Assembly (NCBI GenBank): GCA_040414485.1
Contig: JBEDUK010000021.1
Location: 1-64,000, forward strand
Source of the DNA: JBEDUK01 sp040414485
GTDB taxonomy: Bacteria > Actinomycetota > UBA4738
Length of the DNA stretch: 64,000 nt
Reading direction: 5' to 3'
Shown here: positions 32,508-40,905 of the stretch, piece by piece
Numbering within the stretch: position 1 is the first letter of the stretch
Layout of the letters: each line of letters opens with the position of its first letter
Translations under genes and position numbers: made by a program
Notes under the pieces: model-generated
The model's input: only the letters and a program-made list of their open reading frames with translations
Told to the model about the DNA's origin: nothing
Database searches by the model: none

Positions 32508-32867
32508 TCAAGCCTGGCTCTGTGAACGTCCGAGCCGGCCGTCCATGAGCGCGCCGAGGATGGCCACGCCGATCGCCAGCGCGACATAGGCGATGATCCA
32601 ACAGCTGCAGTTGCACTTGCTCTGGCTTGCCTGAAGTTCGTGATAGTCAAGGAGCATGCTGTAGGCGCCGACGAGCAGCGCGCTGGAGATCACCAGTCCA
32701 CCATCCAGGAAATTGGGCTTGACGTTGCGCCGAACGATCGCCACGACGAAGATGATCACGCACACGACCGTGATGAACGCGGTTGCCTGAGCCAGAAAAT
32801 CCACACCGAATGCTCCGAGGAGCATGGACGCTGCGCTCGACGCAAAGCCGATCACGGCAACTCGCAT
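32508..32867 (-). CDS. Small membrane protein with a Cys cluster
   Basis: 119 residues with four hydrophobic helices (VAVIGFASSAASMLLGAF, TAFITVVCVIIFVVAIV, LVISSALLVGAYSML, WIIAYVALAIGVAILGAL). Between the third and fourth lies SKCNCSCW, three cysteines alternating with other residues, which could bind a metal or be lipid-modified. Not recognised. The ATG at 32867 follows a GGGGGGTC purine-rich site; a longer frame from 32921 exists. Confidence 0.55.
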   Translation of the reverse strand: MRVAVIGFASSAASMLLGAFGVDFLAQATAFITVVCVIIFVVAIVRRNVKPNFLDGGLVISSALLVGAYSMLLDYHELQASQSKCNCSCWIIAYVALAIGVAILGALMDGRLGRSQSQA

Positions 32868-32977
32868 CTTGACCCCCCGGACCGTCAAACCGTTCGTTGG
32901 CTCGCGGACTTCACGCGTCACGCAGCATGAGCCACTTCGACCACTGCCTCAAGTCGGCCCCTTCGGTCGCTTGAGGG

Positions 32978-34651
32978 TCAGGCGACGGGGTGCCGGTAGA
33001 AGTCCACCTTCTCCGGCGCGAGCGGCGCATTCCCCAGGATCAGGTCGGCCGCCTTCTCCGCCAGCATCATGACCGGCGCGTAGATGTTCCCGTTCGTCAC
33101 GTACGGCATCGAAGACGCGTCGACGACCCGAAGCCCGTCCAGGCCGTGAACACGCATCGTCGACGGGTCCAGCACCGACTCCTCGCCCACGCCCATCCGG
33201 CACGTGCACGACGGGTGCAGCGCCGTCTCCGCGTCCGCTGCCACCCACGCCAGGATCTCGTCGTCGGTCTGCACGGACGGGCCCGGCGAGATCTCGCCGC
33301 CGTTGAACGGTTCGAACGCCGGCTGGTTCAGGATCTGCCGCGTCATGCGGATCGCCTCGACCCACTCGCGCCGATCCTGGTCCGTCGTCAGGTAGTTGAA
33401 CCGGATCGCCGGGTGCACCCGCGGATCCGCCGACGTGATCGTCACCGAGCCGCGCGCGTCCGAATACATCGGGCCGATGTGCACCTGATAGCCATGGTCC
33501 GAGGCGGGCGAGCTGCCGTCGTACCTGATCGCGATCGGCAGGAAGTGGAACATCAGGTTCGGGTATTCGACGTCGTCGTTCGACCTGGCGAACCCGCCGC
33601 CCTCGAAATGATTCGTCGCCCCCGGCCCGCGGCGGAACAGCAGCCACTCGAGCCCTATCCACGGCCACCGCCATTTCTGCATCTGCGGCGCGACCGAGAC
33701 CGGCTGCGTGCACTGGTACTGGACGTAGACCTCCAGATGGTCCTGCAGGTTCCGCCCCACGCCCGGCAGGTCGTACCGGACGTCCACACCCGCGGAGCGC
33801 AGGACGTCGGCGGGGCCCACGCCGCTCACCTGCAGCAGTTGGGGTGAGTTGAACGCCCCGCCGCAGAGGATCACCTCGTCGGCCCGCACCAGGAGCGGCG
33901 CCCCGCGCCCGGGGCTGTATTCGACCCCCACCGCGCGCGAGCCGTTCAACAGCACGCGTGTGACGAACGCGCGCGTGACCACCTCCAGGTTGGGGCGATC
34001 CAGGATCGGACGGAGGTACGCGCTCGACGCCGAGAGCCGCCGTCCGCGGTGCACGTTTCGATCGAAGGCCCCGAACCCCTCCTGCCGGTACCCGTTCACG
34101 TCGCCGGTCAGGCCGAAGCCCGCCTGCTGGACCGCCTCGAAGAACGCGCCGAAGAGCGGGTTCGTCGCCGGCCCCCGCTCCAGCACGAGCGGGCCTGAAT
34201 GCCCCCGGTACTCGTCGGCCGCCTCGGCGGAGAGCGCGTTCTCCATCCGCCTGAAGTACGGCAGGCAGTGCGCGTAGTCCCACGACCCCATCCCGGGGTC
34301 GCCGGCCCACCGCTCGTAGTCCAGCGGGTTCCCCCGCTGGAAGATCATCCCGTTGATGCTCGACGAGCCCCCGAGCACCTTGCCCCGGGCGTGGTAGATT
34401 CGCCGCCCGTTCATGGCGGGCTCGGGTTCGGATTCGTACTTCCAGTCGTAGAACCGGTTCCCGATCGGGAACGTCAGGGCGGCCGGCATGTGGAGGAAGA
34501 CGTCCCACGGATAGTCGGGCCGGCCGGCCTCGAGCACCAGGACGCGGTTCGATCCATCGGCGCTGAGCCGGTTCGCCAGGACGCAGCCGGCCGATCCGCC
34601 ACCGACGATGACGAAGTCGTACCGAGGCCCAACGCCCCCCGCGCCGCCCAT
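32978..34651 (-). CDS. GMC-family FAD oxidoreductase (choline dehydrogenase-like)
   Basis: 557 residues. FAD-binding GxGxxG at DFVIVGGGSAGCVLANRL; the GMC signature KVLGGSSSINGMIF; GGAFNSPQLLQVSGVGP; and near the end the active-site pair HPSCTCRMG (catalytic His) and NGNIYAPVMMLAEKAADLI. It oxidises an alcohol and reduces FAD; substrate could be choline or another primary alcohol, so I do not name it betA. An ATG at 34666 is an alternative start. Divergent from the phosphoesterase gene at 34786 with an inverted repeat between. Confidence 0.9.
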   Translation of the reverse strand: MGGAGGVGPRYDFVIVGGGSAGCVLANRLSADGSNRVLVLEAGRPDYPWDVFLHMPAALTFPIGNRFYDWKYESEPEPAMNGRRIYHARGKVLGGSSSINGMIFQRGNPLDYERWAGDPGMGSWDYAHCLPYFRRMENALSAEAADEYRGHSGPLVLERGPATNPLFGAFFEAVQQAGFGLTGDVNGYRQEGFGAFDRNVHRGRRLSASSAYLRPILDRPNLEVVTRAFVTRVLLNGSRAVGVEYSPGRGAPLLVRADEVILCGGAFNSPQLLQVSGVGPADVLRSAGVDVRYDLPGVGRNLQDHLEVYVQYQCTQPVSVAPQMQKWRWPWIGLEWLLFRRGPGATNHFEGGGFARSNDDVEYPNLMFHFLPIAIRYDGSSPASDHGYQVHIGPMYSDARGSVTITSADPRVHPAIRFNYLTTDQDRREWVEAIRMTRQILNQPAFEPFNGGEISPGPSVQTDDEILAWVAADAETALHPSCTCRMGVGEESVLDPSTMRVHGLDGLRVVDASSMPYVTNGNIYAPVMMLAEKAADLILGNAPLAPEKVDFYRHPVA

Positions 34652-34697
34652 GCCACGTCGAAGCATGCCCCATCCGGACCGGAAACGCAGCCCTTCA

Positions 34698-34716
34698 GGC
34701 GCAATCCGGTTGCGCC
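34698..34716. repeat. Inverted repeat GGCGCAA-N5-TTGCGCC
   Basis: Perfect 7-bp arms (34698-34704 and 34710-34716) around TCCGG, in the 134-bp gap between the divergent GMC oxidoreductase and phosphoesterase genes. A palindrome of this size between divergent genes suggests an operator; no regulator gene is adjacent. Confidence 0.5.
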
Positions 34717-34785
34717 GCCCGCAACCCCCAACTTGCAATCGACCTGACCGCGACGGAACATCCATCGACGGGAGGAGGGGCCCGA

Positions 34786-35727
34786 GTGCTGAAGATCTTC
34801 TACGTGACCGACATCCACGGTTCGGAGATCTGCTGGCGCAAGTTCCTCAACGCCGGCCCCTTCTACGGCGCCAACGTCGTGATCGTGGGCGGCGACATCA
34901 CCGGCAAGGCGATGGTGCCCATCGTGGAGCGCGCCGGCAGGTGGGAATCCACCATGTTCGAGCAGCACGTGGTGCTGGAGACCGAGGCTGACGTGCAGGC
35001 GTTCGAGAAGAACGTCCTCAACCGCGGCTACTACCCGATCCGCGTGTCTGACGAGGAGTACCGCCACATGCAGGAGGACGAGGACGCCGTCGACAAGCGG
35101 TTCAAAGAGGTGATGCTCGAGGGCACCGAACGATGGATCGCGATGGCGGACGACAAGCTCGCTGGAAAGGTGACGCGGGCGATCGTCTGCCCGGCCAACG
35201 ACGACATGTTCGAGATCGACCCGATCCTCAAGAGCGGGCATGTGGTCGAGTTCGGGGGCGAGGACCCGCTCGATCTGGAGGGGTTCGAGATGGTCTCCTA
35301 CGGGTGGACGAACCCGACGCCCTGGGACACGTTCCGCGAACTGCCCGAGGAGGAACTGGGCCGGCGGCTCGACAAGGTCGTCGAGCGCGTGACCGAACCG
35401 TCGAGGACGATCTTCAACTTCCACGCGCCGCCGTTCGGCAGCGGTCTGGACGAGGCCCCTGCGCTCGACGCCGACATGAACATCAAGGCGGGCGGCCGGG
35501 CGCTGCGGCCGGTGGGGTCGACCTCGGTGAAGGCGGCCATCGAACGGATCCAGCCGCTGCTGTCCCTGCACGGCCATATCCACGAGTCGAAGGGCGCCAC
35601 CCGGCTCGGTTCGTCGCTGGTCCTCAACCCGGGCAGTTCCTACGAGGAGGGCGTTCTGCAGGCGGCGCTGGTCACGATCGACGAGAAGAAGCGGAAGGTG
35701 AAGTCCTATCAGTTGGTGAACGGCTAG
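34786..35727 (+). CDS. Calcineurin-like metallophosphoesterase (first of two paralogs)
   Basis: 313 residues. Metal-binding motifs: YVTDIHG (D-x-H, residues 9 and 11), VIVGGDITGK (GGD), ANDD in place of the usual GNH(D/E), NFHAPP, and LHGHIHES (GHxH). The Asp in the third motif replaces the usual His, as in the paralog at 37413. A roughly 100-residue insertion between motifs 2 and 3 is charged and helical. It should hydrolyse a phosphomono- or diester in the cytosol; substrate unknown. Strong GGAGGAGGGG site before the GTG. A permease gene follows 28 bases later. Confidence 0.85.
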   Translation: MLKIFYVTDIHGSEICWRKFLNAGPFYGANVVIVGGDITGKAMVPIVERAGRWESTMFEQHVVLETEADVQAFEKNVLNRGYYPIRVSDEEYRHMQEDEDAVDKRFKEVMLEGTERWIAMADDKLAGKVTRAIVCPANDDMFEIDPILKSGHVVEFGGEDPLDLEGFEMVSYGWTNPTPWDTFRELPEEELGRRLDKVVERVTEPSRTIFNFHAPPFGSGLDEAPALDADMNIKAGGRALRPVGSTSVKAAIERIQPLLSLHGHIHESKGATRLGSSLVLNPGSSYEEGVLQAALVTIDEKKRKVKSYQLVNG

Positions 35728-35755
35728 GCCCAGTCGGCGACATCTCTCGAGGGGG

Positions 35756-37381
35756 GTGACCGTGGCAACGATCGGCGAACAGCCAACCCTGTTCCTGCGC
35801 AAGGCGACGGGGCTGGTGAAGGGCTGGTCAAGGTTCGACGCGTTCCTGTACTCGTTCATGTCGGTCAACTTCGTCACGCTCGGACTCTTCTTTGCGCTGT
35901 CCGTCCTGGCGTTCGTCCCGACCGGCCAGGTCCTGCCGGCGCTGCTGATCTCCGGCGTGTTCATCACGTTCCTGGTCATCACCTACGCCGGGTTGATCTC
36001 GGTGATGCCCAGGGCCGGCGGCGACTACGTCTGGCAGAGCCGCGTGATCGGAAGCGGCGCCGCGTTCCTGCTGGCGGTGACGGGCTGGTGGTTCATCCTG
36101 TGGTACTGGGCGCCGGTCTACGCGAACATCCTGAACGTCGAACTGTTCCAGCCGCTCGCGGCGATCTTCAAATGGAACGGCCTGACGACATTCCTCGCGT
36201 CGAAGAACGGCCTGTTCACCGTCTGCGTGATCACGGTGCTGCTGGCCGGCTTCCTCGTGTCGCTCGGCATGGAGGGCTACGCGAAGGTCCAGCGCGTGTG
36301 CTTCTACATCGGAATGATCGGCTTGGCGGTGATTGGCCTGGTGATGCTGTTCGGTTCGCACAGCGGATTCATCAACGCCTTCAACGTCGAGTCCGCCAAG
36401 CTCTTCCACGTCCGGAATGCCTACGGAGAGACGCTGCGGACCGCCGCGGCCACACAGGGCGGGGCGATCGTGCCGAACCTGGGCTTCTCACCCTTCTTCG
36501 GCAAATCGCTGTTACTGATCCCGTTCCTGTGCTTCTGGATCCTGTGGCCGAACTGGGGCGCCACGCTGTACGGCGAAGTTCGTGGCGCGAGCGACTTCCG
36601 GCGGGTCATGGGCGGGATGATGAACGGCCTGTGGGTCACGATCGTGATCGCAGTCCTGTTCATCCTGCTGGCGTCGAAGTTTTTCGGCTGGCAGTTCTTC
36701 AACGCAGGCAACCTGAACTATTGGAGCGGCAACGCGCCGATCCCCGTCTGGCCCTACCCACCGCTGCTGGTCGGGATGTGGTTCCACAACTCATTGATTG
36801 CCGGGTTGCTCGTCCTGGTATTCGGGGCGTGGTTCCTCGGGTGGGCCGGAACGCTGTTCCTGTCGTCCACTCGTGTGATCTTCGCCGCAGCGTTCGACCG
36901 CATCCTGCCGGAGAAGGTGGCCGACGTCTCGGAACGGCGGCACGTGCCCGTGTGGGCGCTGGTCCTCATGTTGGCGCCAGCGCTCGTGGTCAGCGCGCTC
37001 TACGCGTACACGAGCCAGTTCAAGACCTGGATCCTGGACGCGACGCTCGTCATCGCGATCACGTTCTTCGGAACAGCGATCGCGGCGATGATTCTGCCGT
37101 GGGTGAAGAAGGACCTGTATCAGAATTCGCCGCTCGCCCGGTACAAGGTTGCGGGTATCCCGCTCCTTACGATCTCGGGCACGATCACGGCGGCGTTCCT
37201 CGGCTGGAACATCTGGCTATGGTTCAGCAACGACCTCTACGCGGTCAACGACACGGGCTCCTTGTGGTTCATGGGCGCCATGTACGTCCTAGCGATCGTG
37301 ATCTACCTGATCGCGCGCGTCGTGCGTCGACGCCAGGGCATCGACCTGCGCAACGTCTACCGCGAGATTCCGGTCGAATAG
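35756..37381 (+). CDS. APC-superfamily amino-acid/amine permease
   Basis: 541 residues with about 12 membrane helices. The APC pattern is visible in the first third: a polar N-terminus (ATGLVKGWSRFDAFLYS), SVMPRAGGDYVWQSRVIG, the conserved segment after the second helix of this family, then GWWFILWYWAPVY. Sodium- or proton-coupled uptake of an amino acid or amine is likely; the specificity is unknown. It sits between two paralogous phosphoesterase genes on the same strand (28 and 31 bases apart), which suggests one operon. GTG start at 35756; a second GTG follows at 35762. Confidence 0.87.
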   Translation: MTVATIGEQPTLFLRKATGLVKGWSRFDAFLYSFMSVNFVTLGLFFALSVLAFVPTGQVLPALLISGVFITFLVITYAGLISVMPRAGGDYVWQSRVIGSGAAFLLAVTGWWFILWYWAPVYANILNVELFQPLAAIFKWNGLTTFLASKNGLFTVCVITVLLAGFLVSLGMEGYAKVQRVCFYIGMIGLAVIGLVMLFGSHSGFINAFNVESAKLFHVRNAYGETLRTAAATQGGAIVPNLGFSPFFGKSLLLIPFLCFWILWPNWGATLYGEVRGASDFRRVMGGMMNGLWVTIVIAVLFILLASKFFGWQFFNAGNLNYWSGNAPIPVWPYPPLLVGMWFHNSLIAGLLVLVFGAWFLGWAGTLFLSSTRVIFAAAFDRILPEKVADVSERRHVPVWALVLMLAPALVVSALYAYTSQFKTWILDATLVIAITFFGTAIAAMILPWVKKDLYQNSPLARYKVAGIPLLTISGTITAAFLGWNIWLWFSNDLYAVNDTGSLWFMGAMYVLAIVIYLIARVVRRRQGIDLRNVYREIPVE

Positions 37382-37412
37382 GACCGGTGCCGAACGCCCG
37401 CGCGGGCGGGGC

Positions 37413-38408
37413 ATGACCGTGTCCCGTCCGCGCGGCATTCGCCTCTTCTATGTCGCCGACCTGCACGGTTCGGACGTCGCCTACCGGAAGCTCGTGAACG
37501 CGGCGGGGTTCTACGGCGCGGACGCGCTGATCGTCGGCGGCGATCTGATGGGCAAGCAACTCGTGCCGATCGTCCGGTCGAACGGCATGCTGCGCGCGCG
37601 CTTCTCGGGGCGCGACGAGGAGTTCGAAGCCGCCGGTCTGCCCGACTTCACCGCCGCGCTCGCGCGGGCGGGCGCGTACTGGCGCGTGATGGACCCCGAC
37701 GAGTACTCGACCGCGGCAGCCGATCCGCTCCGGCAGGAGGGCCTCTTCCAGGAGGAGGCCGCGCGACGGCTGGCCGACTGGCTCTCCTTCGCCGAGGACC
37801 GTCTGGCGGGAACAGGGGTCCGTCTGTACCTCATGGGCGGCAACGACGACGCGCCGCCGGTGCTGACCGTCCTGGACGATCACGACGGCCCGCAGGTGAT
37901 CGGATGCGAGGGCCGCCTGGTGGACCTCGACGGCGAGCACACGATGGTGAGCGTCGGGTGGTCGACCCCGACGCCGTGGGACACCGCTCGGGAGGCGGAC
38001 GAGCCCGAGATGGCCGGGATGATCGAACGCGAATTGGTAAAGATACCTGACGATTCGCGCTGCGTGTTCAACTTCCACTGTCCGCCGAAGGACACCCCGA
38101 TCGACGCCTGCCTGCGGATGGAGACTGGGGCCGGCGCGCCGGGCCCGGGCGAGCTGCCCAGGCCGGACCGTTCGGGCGGGCGCTTCCACTACATCGGCGG
38201 GGGGAGCCGGGCCGTGCGCGATGCGATCGAACGCCATCAGCCGCTGGTGGGCCTGCACGGGCACATCCACGAGTCGGGGGGTCGGTTCAGGATCGGCCGG
38301 ACGCAGTGCTTCAACCCCGGGAGCGAATACGCGCAGGGCGTGTTGCAGGGGTGGCTCGTTTCGCTTCAGGGCGGCCGGTTGAAGGGCTACCAGCACACGT
38401 CGGGTTGA
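37413..38408 (+). CDS. Calcineurin-like metallophosphoesterase (second paralog)
   Basis: 331 residues, co-linear with the protein at 34786: YVADLHG, VGGDLMGK, MGGNDDAP (GNDD replacing GNHD), NFHCPP and LHGHIHES, plus shared unusual segments GWSTPTPWDT and NPGSEYAQGVLQGWLV. These shared features outside the metal site show the two are paralogs, not just members of one superfamily. The insertion between motifs 2 and 3 differs in sequence and length. Substrate unknown. A 12-base palindrome (GCCCGCGCGGGC, 37396-37407) lies just before the ATG. Confidence 0.85.
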   Translation: MTVSRPRGIRLFYVADLHGSDVAYRKLVNAAGFYGADALIVGGDLMGKQLVPIVRSNGMLRARFSGRDEEFEAAGLPDFTAALARAGAYWRVMDPDEYSTAAADPLRQEGLFQEEAARRLADWLSFAEDRLAGTGVRLYLMGGNDDAPPVLTVLDDHDGPQVIGCEGRLVDLDGEHTMVSVGWSTPTPWDTAREADEPEMAGMIERELVKIPDDSRCVFNFHCPPKDTPIDACLRMETGAGAPGPGELPRPDRSGGRFHYIGGGSRAVRDAIERHQPLVGLHGHIHESGGRFRIGRTQCFNPGSEYAQGVLQGWLVSLQGGRLKGYQHTSG

Positions 38409-38540
38409 TCGCGCGGTCGAATCGCCCGGTGACCCGGACCATGAACGTGGCGACCTGGTGGCGTAGGCTTCGATGCCGGGCTGGAATGTGTCGAACGGGC
38501 GCTCTGCTGCAGCACGGCGGCCCAGTGGAGGACGAAGCGA

Positions 38541-39776
38541 GTGAGGAAGTTCCTGATGCTCTCGGCGAGCGTCTGCCTGCTCCTGACCGGGGTCGAGGCC
38601 ACCGCGGCGAGCGCAACCGCGCAGGGACCGCATGCAGGGAGCGCCCGCGCGCGGCTTCCGTACGACCTGCCGAGGTCGTCGCTGCCGGAGGGTCTCCACG
38701 CGAAGGCCGTGTGCAGGCAGGCATCGGTCGGCGGAATGGCGCAGTGCCTGTCGATGGTCCTGGTCGACGCGAGCGGCCGGACATTCACGTCGTCAGCGCC
38801 GAGCGGGCTAGGGCCGGCCGATTTCCAGGACGCCTACGACCTGCCGTCGTCGGATCACGGCAAGGGCGTCACCGTCGCCGTCGTGGACGCCTTTCACAAC
38901 CCGAAAGCCGAGGCGGACCTCGCCGTGTACCGGAGCACCTACGGACTCCCGCCCTGCACCACCGACAACGGCTGCTTCAAGGAGATCACGTCCGCCGGCA
39001 ACACCGAATGGCCGAGGAACGACGCAGACTGGGGTCTCGAGGTCTCGCTCGACCTGGACGCGGTGTCGGCCGTGTGCCCGAACTGCAACATCCTGCTCGT
39101 CGACTCGTATGGCGGCGGGATCAGGGAGCTGGGCAGGGCGGTGAACGAGGCCGTCCAGATGGGTGCGACGGTGGTGAGCAACTCGTACGCGAACAGGACG
39201 ATGGATCGCAAGCGCACCAAGCACACCGCCGAGAAGTACTACAACCACCCGGGCGTGGCGATCGTCGCCGGCAGCGGCGACTGGTCCTACAACAACTACC
39301 ACACGTTCCCGACGTCCTCGCAGTACGTGATCTCCGTCGGGGGCACGTATCTGAAGAAGGACGGGAGCCAGCGTGGCTGGACCGAAACGGCATGGAGCGG
39401 CTCGGGCTCCGGCTGTGCGCCGTATGGACCGAAGCCCAGGTGGCAGACGGACAAGGGCTGCGGCGATACCCGCACCTATGCGGACGTATCCGCCGATGCC
39501 TCTCCGAGCTCCGGAGCCGCGGTGTACGACACGTTCGGGTATCGCAATTGGTTGGTCGTGGGTGGGACGAGCCTGGCCACACCGCTGATCGCGGGGGTCT
39601 TTGCGCTGGCCGGCGACTCGGTCACCTACGGGAAGCGCGTCTACCAGAACCCCGAGGACCTCAACGACGTCACGTCGGGCACGAACGGCGGTTGCGACAC
39701 GTACCTCTGTGTCGCCGGACCGGGGTACGACGGGCCGACGGGGCTGGGGACGCCGAACGGGATCGGGGACTTCTAA
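38541..39776 (+). CDS. Secreted S53 (sedolisin-like) serine peptidase
   Basis: 411 residues with a signal peptide (MRKFLMLSASVCLLLTGVEA). A short pro-region ends near PADFQDAYDLPS, which marks the start of the S53 catalytic domain. NDADWGLEVSLDLDAVSAV carries the acidic Glu...Asp pair, and VVGGTSLATPLIAG the nucleophile Ser in GTSLATP. GYDGPTGLGTPNG at the end is typical. Secreted protease, probably active at low pH as in other sedolisins. The pro-domain (about 70 residues) is short for the family. GTG start; a TAGGCT hexamer at 38464-38469 could drive it. Confidence 0.85.
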   Translation: MRKFLMLSASVCLLLTGVEATAASATAQGPHAGSARARLPYDLPRSSLPEGLHAKAVCRQASVGGMAQCLSMVLVDASGRTFTSSAPSGLGPADFQDAYDLPSSDHGKGVTVAVVDAFHNPKAEADLAVYRSTYGLPPCTTDNGCFKEITSAGNTEWPRNDADWGLEVSLDLDAVSAVCPNCNILLVDSYGGGIRELGRAVNEAVQMGATVVSNSYANRTMDRKRTKHTAEKYYNHPGVAIVAGSGDWSYNNYHTFPTSSQYVISVGGTYLKKDGSQRGWTETAWSGSGSGCAPYGPKPRWQTDKGCGDTRTYADVSADASPSSGAAVYDTFGYRNWLVVGGTSLATPLIAGVFALAGDSVTYGKRVYQNPEDLNDVTSGTNGGCDTYLCVAGPGYDGPTGLGTPNGIGDF

Positions 39777-39849
39777 GGCGGGGACGAGGTCCCAGGCCGC
39801 CGGCTGTGGCGACGTCCGGGTCCGGCCGGGCCGGCCACGCATGTCGCTC

Positions 39850-39871
39850 AACGGTTCGAAAACGGTTCGAA
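39850..39871 (+). repeat. Two contiguous copies of AACGGTTCGAA upstream of the DPA operon
   Basis: AACGGTTCGAA at 39850-39860 is repeated at 39861-39871. The 11-bp period is one helical turn, as expected for a factor binding the same face twice. It is 72 bases upstream of the first gene of the DPA-type operon, in a gap with no gene. Confidence 0.55.
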
Positions 39872-39942
39872 TTCGCTAAGAAGGCCATCGCATCATGGGA
39901 TGAACGGTTCTCTGAGGCCGCGCGTCGGGCACCATCGCGGCA

Positions 39943-40905
39943 ATGCGAACGGTCTCGGATTCAGCCGCCGGCGACGTTCCGGTCTCCGCGGCGGCCATCG
40001 CCGGCGTCGAGCGAGGCGGTGGCCGCGCCCGGGTGGTCGTCAACGGCCTGGTCCGCTCCGTCCGGCCCCGCCAGTGGTCGAAGAACCTCCTCGTCTTCGC
40101 CGCGCCCGGCGCGGGTGGCGTGCTTCTCCATCCCGCCGTGCTCTGGCGCGCTGGGCTTGCCTTCGCGGTCTTCTGTCTGGGGTCCGGGTCCGCCTACCTG
40201 CTGAACGATCTGCTCGACCTGCGTTCGGACCGGCTGCATCCCGTCCGGCGGGAGCGGCCCATCGCGACCGGTGCCGTGGGGCCCGGCACCGCCGCCATCG
40301 CCGCGGTCGTCCTCGCGGGAATCGCGCTCGCCGCGTCGACGGTGCTCGGGACCGCATTCGTGGTCACGGTCGGCGCGTATCTGGCCGTTGCAGCGTCCTA
40401 CTCGGTGTGGTTGAAGCGGATCGCGGTGCTCGACATCGCCGCGGTGTCCGCCGGGTTCGTCATCCGTGCCATCGGTGGCAGCGCGGCGACCGGCGTTCCG
40501 CTGTCCCAGTGGTTCCTGATCCTGGTCTCGTTCGGCGCGCTGTTCGTCGTGGCCGGAAAGCGTTCCGCGGAGTACGCGGCGATGGGAGAGCGGATCGGCG
40601 AGGTCAGGACGCCGATGCTCGCGTATTCGGCAGCCTACCTCCGGTACGTGTGGATGGTCGCATCCGCCGTCGCGATCGCCGCGTACTGCCTGTGGGCGTT
40701 CGACCAACCGCACGCGCTCCACGGCGTGCCCTGGAGCGAGTTGTCGGCGATCCCGTTCGTCCTCGCCGTCCTCCGGTACGCCCTCGTGGTGGACGGAGGC
40801 GGTGGCGGGACGCCCGAGGACGTGTTCGTTGCGGACCGGCCCCTCCTGGCGCTGATGGCGGTCTGGCTGGTCGTGTATGGATGCGGGGTCTACCTTGGCC
40901 GCTGA
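39943..40905 (+). CDS. Decaprenyl-phosphate phosphoribosyltransferase-like UbiA-family protein
   Basis: 320 residues with about eight membrane helices. The first UbiA motif reads YLLNDLLDLRSDRLHPVRR (N-D-x-x-D-x-x-x-D), and the second, in the fifth helix region, sits around VWLKRIAVLDI. RPRQWSKNLLVFAAP at the start is typical of the Rv3806c group rather than of menaquinone or haem prenyltransferases. Makes decaprenylphosphoryl-5-phosphoribose from decaprenyl phosphate and PRPP at the membrane, the first committed step to DPA. The assignment relies on the DprE1 and DprE2 homologs that follow with overlapping ends. Confidence 0.83.
   Translation: MRTVSDSAAGDVPVSAAAIAGVERGGGRARVVVNGLVRSVRPRQWSKNLLVFAAPGAGGVLLHPAVLWRAGLAFAVFCLGSGSAYLLNDLLDLRSDRLHPVRRERPIATGAVGPGTAAIAAVVLAGIALAASTVLGTAFVVTVGAYLAVAASYSVWLKRIAVLDIAAVSAGFVIRAIGGSAATGVPLSQWFLILVSFGALFVVAGKRSAEYAAMGERIGEVRTPMLAYSAAYLRYVWMVASAVAIAAYCLWAFDQPHALHGVPWSELSAIPFVLAVLRYALVVDGGGGGTPEDVFVADRPLLALMAVWLVVYGCGVYLGR

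Noticed and set aside
37396..37407. GCCCGCGCGGGC palindrome as a terminator before the second phosphoesterase
   Set aside because: Only 12 bp with no loop or T-run, 5 bases before the ATG; such short GC palindromes are expected by chance in this GC-rich DNA.
38541..39776. Subtilisin-type (S8) protease
   Set aside because: No Asp/His pair in S8 context; the Glu...Asp helix and GTSLATP Ser fit S53 instead.
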